NCBI GenBank assembly: GCA_035995185.1
Contig: DASYKT010000011.1
Location: 186,001-250,000, forward strand
Source: DASYKT01 sp035995185
Lineage (GTDB): Bacteria; Acidobacteriota; Blastocatellia; Pyrinomonadales; Pyrinomonadaceae
Reading direction: 5' to 3'
DNA: 64,000 nt
Part shown: piece by piece, positions 8,217 to 16,708 of the stretch
Numbering within the stretch: position 1 is the stretch's first letter
Layout of the letters: each line of letters opens with the position of its first letter
Position numbers and translations under genes: made by a program
The notes under the pieces: generated by a model
Told to the model about the DNA's origin: nothing
Database searches by the model: none
What the model saw: only the letters and a program-made list of their open reading frames with translations

Positions 8217-9880
8217 GAAACTTATTTTGCAGCATTCTAATTACCGGCTTTATTAGCATTGGCGTCTTCGCTCAACCGGAGCTCGATACAACCTTTAATT
8301 CGACCGGAAAGGTAATTATTAATATTGCCGGAAAATCCGGCGCATGGAAGGTGGCCGTCCAGCCGGACAACAAGATCGTCATGGTTTCCGGCTGTCATAA
8401 TAACCAGGGAAAATTTCCGTTTTGCGCGGTTCGCCTGAATCAGGACGGTTCTGTTGACACAGCTTTTGGAAATTTCGGCCAACCCGATAATTTCGGCCCC
8501 CCGGGCTCTGTTATTACCAAGTTCGGTCCATCAGCCGCCCAGGACGGGCAGGCGACCGGAATAGCAATTCAAAGCGACGGCAAGATCGTCATTGTCGGCT
8601 CGGCCTCGGATACGCCGTATAACAACTACACCGCGATGGTTCGCTTAAACGGCGACGGCACGCTGGATACCACTTTCGGCACCGGGGGCAAGTTGCTTGC
8701 AAACATTACCGGCGCACAAAATGCCGAGACCGTCCGCGCCGTCGCGGTCCAGCCCGATGGCAAGATCGTGATCACCGGCGATTCAATGCGGATAATCCCG
8801 TGGCCGAATTTGGATAATATCTGGTCGCAGTTCGTGGCCCGTTATTTGCCAAACGGTACGCTCGACAGTTCCTTCGGCGTCGCTGGGATCGTCAAAACCA
8901 ATACCGGCTCTACTTCGGCTTCCGGGCAATCGCTCGCGATCCAGCCGGACGGAAAAATACTTGTCGGCGGAAATCTTTGGGTCAATACTCCGGGAGGAAC
9001 TCCCTACCGGGCGTATTATGTGGCCAGGCTTAATTCTGACGGTTCCGGCGATCAGAATTGGAGCACCCCGCAGATTCCTTATTCTGCTGACGATATTGGC
9101 CCGGCGGATGGCATCCGCTCCGTCGCCGTTGCTCCCGACGGGCGCGTCGTCGCACTCGGATTTGCCACCAGCAGGCTCCTCAAGTTCATGCCGAATGGTT
9201 CCCCGGATACGGGTTTTGATTCCGATGGCGCGCGTTCGGTGTTCATAGTTGACGAGAAAGCTTATGATCTCGCTGTTTCAGCCGACGGCCGGATAACAGT
9301 CGTCGGAATGTCGCGACGGGGAGCTTCGTGGATAACTATTTTCCCCTACCTGATCCAACGGTTAATGCCGAATGGTTCCGATGACGGAACGTTCGGCGCC
9401 GGCGGGCGTCTCTCTATCCATTTTTCGCAGGCTACGCTTGATGGCGCGCGGGCTATCGCGTTTGATCCGTCAGGACGGCCTGTCATCGCCGGGTTGGCGG
9501 CGGATGCGGCCAATCAATATCCCTGGGACAACGCGGTTTTTTCCGCCGTTCGTCTGACGGCCCCGGCCATCACTCCTGCTGCGTCCACTATCACGGGCAG
9601 GGTAATGACGGCTGAGGGACTCGCGGTTTCGGGCGTGACGATGAGAATGGCTGACAGCTCGGGCGCAACCCGTTTGGCCCGTACTAATCCATTTGGTTAC
9701 TACCAGTTTAGCGGTGTTATGTCCGGCCAGCTCTATTCGATCTCGGTCAAATCGAGGGCTGTTGCCGTTTCTGAACGCGCCTTGTTCCTCACCGGCGACG
9801 TTTTAAACTTCGACTTTACAGGAGCGCCGCAAATTTCTTCCAGAAGTGCTTTAAAAGGGGACATGGTAGGATTCAAGTAG
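8213..9880 (+). CDS. Secreted delta-60 repeat protein, type C (array 1, last gene)
   Basis: 555 residues, ATGA overlap with gene 4. Signal peptide MRNLFCSILITGFISIGVFA; delta-60 repeats to about residue 455; then a divergent beta-sandwich (TITGRVMTAEGLAVSGVTM, RTNPFGYYQF). It lacks the IRKLR tail and ends KGDMVGFK, in keeping with its position as last gene: no downstream start has to be served. A terminator follows 25 bp after the stop. Its closest relative is the last gene of array 2 (19979), with the same MRMADSSG and SGQLYSI blocks. Function unknown. Confidence 0.9.
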   Translation: MRNLFCSILITGFISIGVFAQPELDTTFNSTGKVIINIAGKSGAWKVAVQPDNKIVMVSGCHNNQGKFPFCAVRLNQDGSVDTAFGNFGQPDNFGPPGSVITKFGPSAAQDGQATGIAIQSDGKIVIVGSASDTPYNNYTAMVRLNGDGTLDTTFGTGGKLLANITGAQNAETVRAVAVQPDGKIVITGDSMRIIPWPNLDNIWSQFVARYLPNGTLDSSFGVAGIVKTNTGSTSASGQSLAIQPDGKILVGGNLWVNTPGGTPYRAYYVARLNSDGSGDQNWSTPQIPYSADDIGPADGIRSVAVAPDGRVVALGFATSRLLKFMPNGSPDTGFDSDGARSVFIVDEKAYDLAVSADGRITVVGMSRRGASWITIFPYLIQRLMPNGSDDGTFGAGGRLSIHFSQATLDGARAIAFDPSGRPVIAGLAADAANQYPWDNAVFSAVRLTAPAITPAASTITGRVMTAEGLAVSGVTMRMADSSGATRLARTNPFGYYQFSGVMSGQLYSISVKSRAVAVSERALFLTGDVLNFDFTGAPQISSRSALKGDMVGFK

Positions 9881-9905
9881 CCGTCGAATATCGAAAAGTA
9901 AAAAG

Positions 9906-9935
9906 GAGCCGGATTTTTTGACCGGCTCTTTTTTT
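9906..9935 (+). terminator. Rho-independent terminator of delta-60 array 1
   Basis: Seven-base stem GAGCCGG (9906-9912) pairing with CCGGCTC (9922-9928), nine-base loop, then seven T (9929-9935). It ends the five-gene unit. Confidence 0.9.
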
Positions 9936-10130
9936 GTCATTACTCGTAAATTTTGCCGCCGGCCATTTTCATTGGCGTGTACCTTTAGTCTCCTTAAATA
10001 ATACAGGTAAAGAACTGCGATTCTCGTGATATACTCCGTCGTAAATTCGCACACTAAGCGTTCATCACGCTAAAACCCGCCCCGTTCCCAAAACGATCAA
10101 GCGGCTAAGATCGGCACAAGACCTGCTCAT

Positions 10131-10901
10131 ATGAAATTTTTTACTCCCGTCGTTACGAATGAATATCAGGAAAGGCTTATCGTGCTGGCAGACCGGCTGG
10201 ATGGCTATACCCGAAAATATGAGGCCGCAAAAGATTCACGGGCTATTTTTTCCTGCACCTATACCAACATCACTCTTATCCTGGCAAACGGACTGACGCA
10301 GGAAAAATTTTTCGACCCAGGCTGGGTCGTTTCTTTAGCTGAAATTTTTGCCGGATATTATTTCCGGGCTCTCGATGCCGAGGACGAAAAAAAGGAAGTG
10401 CCGGCGGCGTGGAAAAAAGTTTTCGATACCATTCGCTTTAACAATTCTTCCGTGCTCGAAGATATGGTGTTTGCCATGACGGCCCACATTGTGCACGACC
10501 TTCCATTTGCGCTGATCGATGCGGGGCTTTCCGGCGCGGATGAAATATCTCACATTCACGATTTTCATCACATGAACGATGTCCTGGCCGCCAACGTGCA
10601 GATGATCGAAGACGCGGTGCTGACAAGATATGCGCCTTTTTTGAGTTGGCTGGATCATCTGGAAAAAGGTTACGACCAGATATTGAGTAATTACGGTTTT
10701 CGTTTAAGCAGAGGCATGGCGTGGTACAACGCCGACCGGCTGCTCGACCCGAACTCGAGAGCCGAAGCCGAAAGGTCGATCGTAAGAAGTGTAGAAACGT
10801 TTATCGACAACGTTCGCCGCCCGTCAATTTTATCGGTGCGAATATTTTTTTGGTTTGCCCGATTTATTGTCGGACTCTGCCGGAGATGGCCAAAAAATTA
10901 A
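10131..10901 (+). CDS. DUF5995-like protein
   Basis: 256 residues, mostly helical, no signal peptide. The central segment FAMTAHIVHDLPFAL followed by HIHDFHHMNDVL, with several histidines and aspartates, resembles the uncharacterised DUF5995 family as I remember it; the histidine-rich helices suggest metal binding but this is unproven. The C-terminus is basic with a hydrophobic stretch (IFFWFARFIVGLC). There is no clear Shine-Dalgarno before the ATG. It stands alone, downstream of the array-1 terminator. Confidence 0.65.
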   Translation: MKFFTPVVTNEYQERLIVLADRLDGYTRKYEAAKDSRAIFSCTYTNITLILANGLTQEKFFDPGWVVSLAEIFAGYYFRALDAEDEKKEVPAAWKKVFDTIRFNNSSVLEDMVFAMTAHIVHDLPFALIDAGLSGADEISHIHDFHHMNDVLAANVQMIEDAVLTRYAPFLSWLDHLEKGYDQILSNYGFRLSRGMAWYNADRLLDPNSRAEAERSIVRSVETFIDNVRRPSILSVRIFFWFARFIVGLCRRWPKN

Positions 10902-10974
10902 AGTTTTTAGAAGGCGTTTGCTCATAAAAGCGTGGTTACGTCGGTATAAAGATGAAAAATTTGCGGTTCCTGTT

Positions 10975-11039
10975 TAGTGCATCTAGTGTACTTCGTAGCT
11001 AAGCTTAGTTTAACCACGAAACACACCAAACACACGAAA
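10975..11039. repeat. Dispersed palindrome, CCACGAA family, copy 1
   Basis: An imperfect inverted repeat: a left half reading roughly TTAGTGC..ACTTCGTAGCTAAG and a right half TTTAACCACGAAACACACC. The same pattern occurs at 42018-42111 and 45454-45538, always between genes. Probably a REP-like or miniature mobile palindrome; no gene lies in it. Confidence 0.6.
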
Positions 11040-11100
11040 TAGCACCATGGTCGCGCGAGAATCTTTATGGGGAAGCCTTTTTTCTATAAACCGTTTTCAA

Positions 11101-11532
11101 TCATTCTGCTGCTTCTTTAGGTTTATTAAAAAATCCCAGCACCAGGGCGATCACCGCGCCGGCGACGGCGCCCATCACCGTTACTACCAGTACGTCGACG
11201 ACCAGCGGTACGATGCTGGTGTGCAGGTTCATAAAAGCATAGTACTGGAGATTGACCCCTAGTATCAGGGCAAACATTATCGCCGCTCCGGCCTTTACGC
11301 CGCCTGTAATGGTACTGATCCCGGACCACTCCATCACAAAAGCGATCAGCCATGCCCAAACCAGATTAAAAAGAAATATCAGCGAGATCTCGGGCGGGTC
11401 TTTCATCAAGCCCTGATACTTGACCGTATATTCCGCGAAAAAATTCGCCAGCAGAATGCCAAAAAACAAAAATCCCAGCAGGAACATAACGAGCCCGCCC
11501 GCAACCGCAGCCAGAATGGTGCCAAATTTCAT
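11101..11532 (-). CDS. Four-helix integral membrane protein, unknown family
   Basis: 143 residues with four predicted transmembrane helices: residues about 5-30 (TILAAVAGGLVMFLLGFLFF), 50-68, 78-100 and 108-132, separated by short loops and ending in a charged tail (NKPKEAAE). A Shine-Dalgarno-like AAGGAG precedes the ATG. The residues in the helices do not point to a known transporter family. It is single, facing the upstream gene, with a dispersed palindrome beyond its stop. Confidence 0.7.
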   Translation of the reverse strand: MKFGTILAAVAGGLVMFLLGFLFFGILLANFFAEYTVKYQGLMKDPPEISLIFLFNLVWAWLIAFVMEWSGISTITGGVKAGAAIMFALILGVNLQYYAFMNLHTSIVPLVVDVLVVTVMGAVAGAVIALVLGFFNKPKEAAE

Positions 11533-11681
11533 AAAACTCTCCTTTGGATAAATTATGAAAAACTACCCGCCCCTTGTTGTACTGCGAATAAAATGTAATT
11601 GAGTGTTTCAAATATATGCCGTTATTGATAATTGTCAAATCCGGCGCGAATCTGTACTTAAAGTCCCCAACGGGGACAAAG

Positions 11682-11847
11682 AAAATAGCCCGGGGTAAGT
11701 GAACGAAGTGAGCGCCACCCTGGGTATGAGAACCAAAATTATTCGGCCCTGAAGGGGCGGCAGAACCCAGTCAGTTCTGCCGCCCCTTCAGGGCTAATGC
11801 GTCAAATGATGGTTCGATACCCAGGGCTGAAGCCCTGGGCTATTCTC
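11682..11847. repeat. Large nested palindromic element between genes
   Basis: Three nested inverted repeats. Innermost: perfect 21-bp arms at 11746-11766 and 11774-11794 (GCCCTGAAGGGGCGGCAGAA core) around a 7-nt loop. Middle: CCCTGGGTAT (11718-11727) with ATACCCAGGG (11817-11826). Outer: GAATAGCCC-type arms around 11684-11694 and 11831-11845. The element fills most of the 434-bp gap between the genes at 11101-11532 and 11967. It would fold into a long cruciform or RNA hairpin. A TTGACC (11881-11886) followed by an AT-rich stretch lies downstream and may be the promoter of the next gene. Confidence 0.75.
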
Positions 11848-11966
11848 GCCAATCCGCTACGCGGATATTCCCGTTTTAAATTGACCCACAACCGACAGGA
11901 TCGATAATTATGATATTTGAGCTGTTTCACGGTAGAATCTAACGTTCATTAACTGTTCATTAACTA

Positions 11967-13727
11967 ATGCCGCAAAGCAAGAAAAAATTCTGTCTGGTTC
12001 TGGTAAAACCGTCTCACTATGATGACGACGGTTATGTCATCCAGTGGTTTCGTTCCGCCATTCCTTCTAATTCGCTGGCGGTGCTATATGGCCTGGCGCG
12101 CGAGTGCGCGGCGGAAAAAGTGCTGGGCGATGATGTCGAATTCGACATTCACGCTTTTGATGAAACCAACACCCATATTCGCACGGATCGCATTGCCAAA
12201 ATGATCGCAGCGGCCGACGCCGGAATGGTGATGCTGGTCGGCGTGCAATCAAATCAGTTTATCCGAGCGATGGATATCGCCCGCCCGCTGCTTGAGGCGG
12301 GTATCAAGGTTGCCATCGGCGGCTTTCACATTTCCGGCACGATGGCGATGCTCGACGAAATGGACCCGCACGTCACCAAGGCAAAGGAAATGGGCGCGAC
12401 ACTTTTCGCCGGCGAAGCCGAAGGCAGGTTGGAGCAGGTTTTAAAGGACGCATATTTCGACCAGCTTCTGCCTGTCTATAATTTTATGGACGACCTGCCG
12501 AATATCGAGGGCGTTCCGTCACCCGTGCTTCCGGCCGAAAGAATTAAACGCACCGCCGGAGCGACCACCAGTTTTGACGCCGGTCGCGGCTGCCCGTTCA
12601 CCTGTTCTTTTTGCACGATCATCAATGTGCAGGGGCGAAAATCGCGCCGCCGCTCGCCCGACGACATCGAGCAGATCGTGCGGATAAATATCGCGCAGGG
12701 GCTGACCAGCTTTTTTATCACCGATGATAATTTTGCCCGCAACAAGGATTGGGAAGTCATTCTCGACCGGCTCATCCATTTGCGCGAAGTGGAAAAACTC
12801 AAAATGAGTTTTATCATCCAGGTCGATACGCTCTGCCACAAGCTGGAAAACTTTATCGAGAAATCGGCGCGCGCCGGCGTCAAGCGCGTTTTCATCGGCC
12901 TCGAAAATATCAATCCTGACAGCCTGGCCGGGGCGAAAAAACGCCAGAACAAGATCACCGATTACCGCCAGATGCTGCTCGCCTGGAAACAGGTTGGCAT
13001 CGTCACCTATTGCGGCTACATCCTTGGTTTTCCCGGCGACACCAAGGAATCGATCGTCCACGATATCGAGGTGATAAAAAAAGAACTGCCGGTCGATCTG
13101 CTGGAATTTTTCTACCTGACGCCGCTGCCCGGTTCCGAAGACCACAAAAAACTTCACACCGCCGGCATCGCGATGGATGCCGACATCAACAAGTACGATC
13201 TGAATCACGCGGTCACCGGCCACGGAAAAATGTCGCGCGAAGAGTGGCAGGATGCTTACCGCACGGCTTGGAAAACCTACTATACCGACGAGCACATCGA
13301 AACCGTTCTGCGCCGCGCCATCGCCACCGGCACCAGCCCCGGCAAGACGATGTTTTTTATCTGCTGGTTCAAAGGCTGTATCGACATCGAGAAAATTCAC
13401 CCGCTCGAGGGCGGCTTCCTGCGGATGAAATTTCGCACCACCAGGCGCAGCGATCTGAAACTGGAAAATCCGCTCGTGTTTTATCCGCGCGTCGCTTGGG
13501 AAATGCTGGCCAAACAACTGAAATGGATCTCGCTCTACACCCACCTGCGCCTGATCTACCGCCGCGTCAAACACGACCCGAAAAAACTCGAATACATGGA
13601 CACCGCTCTTACGCCCGTCACCGATCACGACACCGACACGCTCGAACTCTTCCAATCCGAAGAAGCACAAAAATTCGTTAACAAAATCCACCAGATGGAC
13701 AAGATAAGACACGGCGAGGCGGTTTAA
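11967..13727 (+). CDS. B12-binding domain radical SAM protein
   Basis: 586 residues. An N-terminal cobalamin-binding-like Rossmann domain spans about residues 1-165 (MVMLVGVQSNQF, VAIGGFHISG). The radical SAM core follows, with C209, C213 and C216 in GCPFTCSFC as the [4Fe-4S] ligands, and a TIM-barrel signature (FFITDDNFARN, FIGLENINPDSL, ILGFPGDT). The C-terminal part (about 430-586) is a family-specific extension. Such enzymes methylate or rearrange unactivated carbons or modify lipids and cofactors; the substrate cannot be told here. It is a single gene. There is no Shine-Dalgarno just before the ATG. Confidence 0.88.
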   Translation: MPQSKKKFCLVLVKPSHYDDDGYVIQWFRSAIPSNSLAVLYGLARECAAEKVLGDDVEFDIHAFDETNTHIRTDRIAKMIAAADAGMVMLVGVQSNQFIRAMDIARPLLEAGIKVAIGGFHISGTMAMLDEMDPHVTKAKEMGATLFAGEAEGRLEQVLKDAYFDQLLPVYNFMDDLPNIEGVPSPVLPAERIKRTAGATTSFDAGRGCPFTCSFCTIINVQGRKSRRRSPDDIEQIVRINIAQGLTSFFITDDNFARNKDWEVILDRLIHLREVEKLKMSFIIQVDTLCHKLENFIEKSARAGVKRVFIGLENINPDSLAGAKKRQNKITDYRQMLLAWKQVGIVTYCGYILGFPGDTKESIVHDIEVIKKELPVDLLEFFYLTPLPGSEDHKKLHTAGIAMDADINKYDLNHAVTGHGKMSREEWQDAYRTAWKTYYTDEHIETVLRRAIATGTSPGKTMFFICWFKGCIDIEKIHPLEGGFLRMKFRTTRRSDLKLENPLVFYPRVAWEMLAKQLKWISLYTHLRLIYRRVKHDPKKLEYMDTALTPVTDHDTDTLELFQSEEAQKFVNKIHQMDKIRHGEAV

Positions 13728-13856
13728 TTTGGGAGCAGCGGACCGCTCGTGGCATACATGTAAGCGATAGTGGGGCACTGCTCCAGCGTGCGCCACTGCG
13801 CCACCTGCTCCAAAAATGCCCCAGAAATTCTTACAATGTCACCTAATTTCCAAAGA

Positions 13857-14945
13857 TCAAACATTTTCCTCTTGCACTCGCTGAATATCATCCTCTTTTA
13901 AGATGTTATGGTCGCCGGGCGTTGCAGCCCGAAGATAGCGGCCGACGGTTCTATGAGAGATGCCCATGATCATGGCGACCCGGCGCTGGCTTGCTCCCTG
14001 GGCATAGAGCCTTTTTGCAACGATCATTAATTTGGCGCGTTCACCGTCCGAGCAGTCGTAGCGCCAGACAAGGTGGTCACGTTCCCTGGCGTAACTTTCG
14101 AATTCGAATTGTAAGAACGAGTACGCTTTTGTTATCCGGTAAAGTATGACGTTCGAAGCGTCGTATTGAATTTCGGAAGAGCGCGGCTTGAGGTGTTTCA
14201 AATAGCGCAGGTCTTTGGCCTGGTTGCTGGCGCCGATAGCGAAAACATTATCAGCAAAATTGCTGAGCATCTTCGACCCCTGCATATCGTTAAGAGAAAA
14301 CGGCGACGTATAAGGGAGCTTTGGCGTGTGGGCTAAGACGAGCATCGAGACGCCATAGTATTCTTTTAAATGTTTCAGCGCCTTCATCAACTGGACGGCG
14401 GCCGAGGCGTTTTCGTTCGCGCCTTTAAGAAAGGTGATGTTGTCGACGATCACTATCCGCGCGCCCGTTTCCCGCACCAGCGTTACGAACGAATGATGAA
14501 TAAATTCCGCCATGGTTTCAAAACCCGGCGGCAGATGGTCGCGCACGGCAGTTTGCGCGCGCAGCAAATTATCAGAGAAACGGTAACGATGGCGTGTTCC
14601 GGCTTCGCTTATCGTGGAATAGCGCGATTCAAACTGCCTATCGCTCAACTCGAAATCTAAATAGAGGACTTTCTGCGCCGACGGCACGGCTTCGAATGGC
14701 GCGACCGGTTTTCCACGCGCCAAGCTCTCGGCGATCTGCATTGCCAGCGTACTTTTGCCGCGATTGGTATCGGAAAAGAGTATCGACAACTCGCCTTCCA
14801 GCCAAAAATCGCCAAACAGCGCCTCGGGCTGCGGCTTTTGGCCGGTATCCTCCATCCACTCGTTCGCGGATTTCAGGTTAAAAAGATTATTCCAGTTTTG
14901 TATTTCGTGCTCGGGTAGTTCAAGCGGGTTTTGGGAGTCGCTCAT
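13857..14945 (-). CDS. RepA-like AAA ATPase with C-terminal HTH
   Basis: 362 residues. The P-loop is SDTNRGKSTLAMQIAE near residue 57, an S-for-G variant as seen in RepA/RecA-like helicases of the AAA_25 group. The Walker B strand is ARIVIVDNITFL near residue 160, and MLVLAHTPKLP fits the sensor strand. A helix-turn-helix closes the protein (GASQRRVAMIMGISHRTVGRYLR, about 315-340). These ATPases usually act in replication or mobilisation of small mobile elements; here it may be part of an old integrated element together with the XRE gene at 15367. No integrase or repeats bounding such an element were seen. Confidence 0.75.
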   Translation of the reverse strand: MSDSQNPLELPEHEIQNWNNLFNLKSANEWMEDTGQKPQPEALFGDFWLEGELSILFSDTNRGKSTLAMQIAESLARGKPVAPFEAVPSAQKVLYLDFELSDRQFESRYSTISEAGTRHRYRFSDNLLRAQTAVRDHLPPGFETMAEFIHHSFVTLVRETGARIVIVDNITFLKGANENASAAVQLMKALKHLKEYYGVSMLVLAHTPKLPYTSPFSLNDMQGSKMLSNFADNVFAIGASNQAKDLRYLKHLKPRSSEIQYDASNVILYRITKAYSFLQFEFESYARERDHLVWRYDCSDGERAKLMIVAKRLYAQGASQRRVAMIMGISHRTVGRYLRAATPGDHNILKEDDIQRVQEENV

Positions 14946-15054
14946 GTGAGCATTATCTTATTTGGAGCGAAAAAGGGAAGGGATGATTTTAAAGAATAGA
15001 AGTAATTAGGGAATGAGGTCAGAATCGGAAGCGATAGCGACGAGATGGTTTTTT

Positions 15055-15195
15055 AGTCCCATAGGGACGTAATATTTGTAGCAACGGGTTTGGAAATGAT
15101 TTTCGAGTTCCGTAGTAACGATATATGTCGCTCCTACGGAGCTTGGAACCTTTATATGTGAATGTTTCTACAAATATGATGTCCCTACGGGGACT
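15055..15195. repeat. Inverted-repeat element in the gene-free stretch 14946-15366
   Basis: Arms at 15055-15081 (AGTCCCATAGGGACGTAATA, then TTTGTAG) and 15168-15195 (CTACAAATATGATGTCCCTA, then CGGGGACT) pair with a few mismatches. Between them is a smaller CTCCTACGGAGC-type palindrome. The rest of the 421-bp stretch holds an AT-rich segment and a GAGCGGGCGCAAGCGGCCC motif also seen near 32296. No gene was found in it. Confidence 0.6.
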
Positions 15196-15325
15196 TTTGA
15201 GTAAGAGCGGGCGCAAGCGGCCCTTCCGGACTGCAAATTTATTTACTTAAATGTTTATTATTATCACGCGAGCCAATCACTCTCAGGTCGGGAAGGGTTT
15301 CATGTGCAGCACGAGCAAAAAAAGA

Positions 15326-15354
15326 ACCCGGTCGCTACGGCTCCCGGTTCTGAC
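15326..15354. repeat. 29-bp direct repeat, copy 1 (copy 2 at 16519-16547)
   Basis: The same 29 bases, beginning ACCCGGTCGCTACGGCTCCC and ending GGTTCTGAC, occur at 15326-15354 and 16519-16547 in the same direction. Each copy is itself a partial palindrome (ACCCGG...CCGGTT). They bracket the XRE gene and the small unknown genes. A diverged relative lies near 46560-46610. Confidence 0.75.
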
Positions 15355-15366
15355 TCCATTTTCCGT

Positions 15367-15627
15367 TTAGAAGCCTTTCGGCAAGTCTTTCTCGTCATCA
15401 ATAATTACATCGGTGGAAATTCGGGCGAGTTTTGCATAGGCGAGTACTACAAGAAATGAAGGCACTCGAGCTTTGATTTCATAAGAGCCTATATAACCCG
15501 GATACATCTTCACGCCATATCGTTCCAAAGCCTCGGCCATTTTTGGTTGAGATAAACCCAATTTCAAGCGAATACGGCGCAGTTTTTCGGCCAGTCTTTC
15601 AGGTCGTTCGATTTTGCTGGTACCCAT
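15367..15627 (-). CDS. XRE-family transcriptional regulator
   Basis: 86 residues containing one Cro/C1-type helix-turn-helix (EKLRRIRLKLGLSQPKMAEA, then YIGSYEIKARVPSFLVVLAYAKLA). It is just the DNA-binding domain and could repress its own promoter and the divergent one. A Shine-Dalgarno AAGGAG lies 10 bases before the ATG, and it overlaps the -35 of the divergent promoter at 15642, so the two units are tightly interlocked. It resembles small regulators of mobile elements or toxin-antitoxin units. Confidence 0.85.
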   Translation of the reverse strand: MGTSKIERPERLAEKLRRIRLKLGLSQPKMAEALERYGVKMYPGYIGSYEIKARVPSFLVVLAYAKLARISTDVIIDDEKDLPKGF

Positions 15628-15641
15628 CAGGAAATTTCTCC

Positions 15642-15670
15642 TTGACAGGTATTTCGACCTAAGCTATTAT
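15642..15670 (+). promoter_or_regulatory. Strong sigma-70-type promoter divergent from the XRE gene
   Basis: TTGACA (15642-15647), 17-bp spacer, TATTAT (15665-15670); transcription would start near 15677. This excludes starts upstream of it for the following plus-strand genes. The first 180 nt of the transcript contain only a possible very short frame (ATG 15729, stop 15810-15812, overlapping an ATG at 15809). Confidence 0.65.
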
Positions 15671-15862
15671 CTCCCTCAATTGCAGGAAGCTGCTTTACTT
15701 GAAAATCACACGCCGTATTCTTTTGAATATGGCTGTGCAGATGGATCAAGATTTATTGCTCTTAAAGGTCAGCGGCATTACTCAGATGCTCGTTTTCAAA
15801 GATGTGGGATGACGAACGATTTAGTTAGCATCCCTGTCAATTTACCGCTTTTGAGGGCGGTG

Positions 15863-16057
15863 ATGAGTATAAATATAACACTCTTAGAAACTCCTACAAC
15901 TATGAGAAAACAAAAAAATGGCGGCGCGGGAAATGCGAGCTTAACGGTGAAGGTGGAAACTGAAGCGGGTTATGTGGAATTAGACGCGCACATAATGGCC
16001 GGGCAGGTATTCTATATTTTAGACAGGGATCTGTCGGAAGTATTAAAAGAAAACTAA
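15863..16057 (+). CDS. Small hypothetical protein downstream of the XRE-facing promoter
   Basis: 64 residues from the ATG at 15863, which has GAGG (15853-15856) at a good distance. The frame is open further upstream to 15614, but that would begin before the promoter at 15642, so only 15809 or 15863 are sensible starts. The sequence (ASLTVKVETEAGYVELDAHI, then YILDRDLSEVLKEN) is hydrophilic, and I recognise no family. It may be controlled by the adjacent XRE regulator. Coding status is only moderately certain. Confidence 0.4.
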   Translation: MSINITLLETPTTMRKQKNGGAGNASLTVKVETEAGYVELDAHIMAGQVFYILDRDLSEVLKEN

Positions 16058-16093
16058 AATGCGATCTGGGGAGACCTGTTAAAAAAGAGGGGA

Positions 16094-16453
16094 TTGTTTT
16101 CAGACACCGCGAGGGGGGAACATCTCAGAGAGATACTGCTGGCGCCGGACCACCCTCGCAAATATCCGGCGGCGCTGATTTACACGGCCGAGAAGGCTTC
16201 GCGTATGAGCCCGGCCATGGGTGTCAGTTACGCTAAAGCGATTGATGTACTAAGTGCCCGGGCCGTCAGATTCTTTATCATCGATTCGGAAGGAAAAGCC
16301 GCGTTGGAAGATCTGAATTCCGGGACCTGCTATGTCTGCGGGATAGGTAAAACAAAAAAGAAAAGCGGCATCTGGAACGTGCAGGTAGAGCTGAAGCCGG
16401 GCAAAAATAATTTGCTGCTGGACGGCAAGAACATGACTGGAAGACGAATTTAA
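16094..16453 (+). CDS. Hypothetical protein (TTG start)
   Basis: 119 residues if started at TTG 16094, preceded by AAGAGGGG; an in-frame ATG at 16205 would give a shorter form. The protein is hydrophilic and basic, with a CYVCGIG pair of cysteines near residue 80 and a lysine-rich C-terminus (KTKKKSGIWNVQVELKPGKN). No family recognised. It lies 36 bp after the preceding small gene and could share its promoter at 15642. Confidence 0.45.
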   Translation: MFSDTARGEHLREILLAPDHPRKYPAALIYTAEKASRMSPAMGVSYAKAIDVLSARAVRFFIIDSEGKAALEDLNSGTCYVCGIGKTKKKSGIWNVQVELKPGKNNLLLDGKNMTGRRI

Positions 16454-16635
16454 AAGAGAGAACCACCCCGTCACGCGAAGCGCGTGCCACCCCTCCTTCG
16501 TAAGGAGGGGAGTTTGAGACCCGGTCGCTACGGCTCCCGGTTCTGACCTCACCGTTGACGCCGACGCTACTGACAAAGGAGAACCACCCCCCGCCTTTCG
16601 GGTACGAGGCTAAAAATCTTGAAAATCGGGTGAAT

Positions 16636-16664
16636 TTGGCATATCATTCGGGTCTAACTATGTA
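16636..16664 (+). promoter_or_regulatory. Possible promoter of delta-60 array 2
   Basis: TTGGCA (16636-16641), 17-bp spacer and a weak -10 TATGTA (16659-16664), 45 bp before the ATG at 16709, which has its own Shine-Dalgarno TTGGAGG. The -10 match is poor. The stretch 16454-16635 before it holds short GC-rich palindromes (CCTCCTTCGTAAGGAGGGG and the 29-bp repeat copy at 16519) and no gene. Confidence 0.35.
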
Positions 16665-16708
16665 CATGGTCTTGGTTCCCACCTGAAACCGCCGTTGGAG
16701 GATCGTTT

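Noticed and set aside
10975..11039. CRISPR-like reading of the repeated CACAC/ACACACC motifs
   Set aside because: Only a single palindrome per site, no regular repeat-spacer pattern and no cas genes anywhere in the window.
11800..11830. GGTTCGATAC as a tRNA T-arm
   Set aside because: It is part of a nested palindrome and no acceptor, D-arm or anticodon arm can be formed around it.
12519..13796. A 425-residue open frame on the minus strand opposite the radical SAM gene
   Set aside because: The plus-strand protein has clear cysteine and barrel motifs; the antisense product shows no domain, and long antisense frames are expected in GC-rich codon-biased genes.
15614..15862. Longer start for the small gene ending at 16057
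   Set aside because: The start would lie upstream of a strong promoter (15642-15670) and inside the XRE gene; the encoded part is not protein-like.
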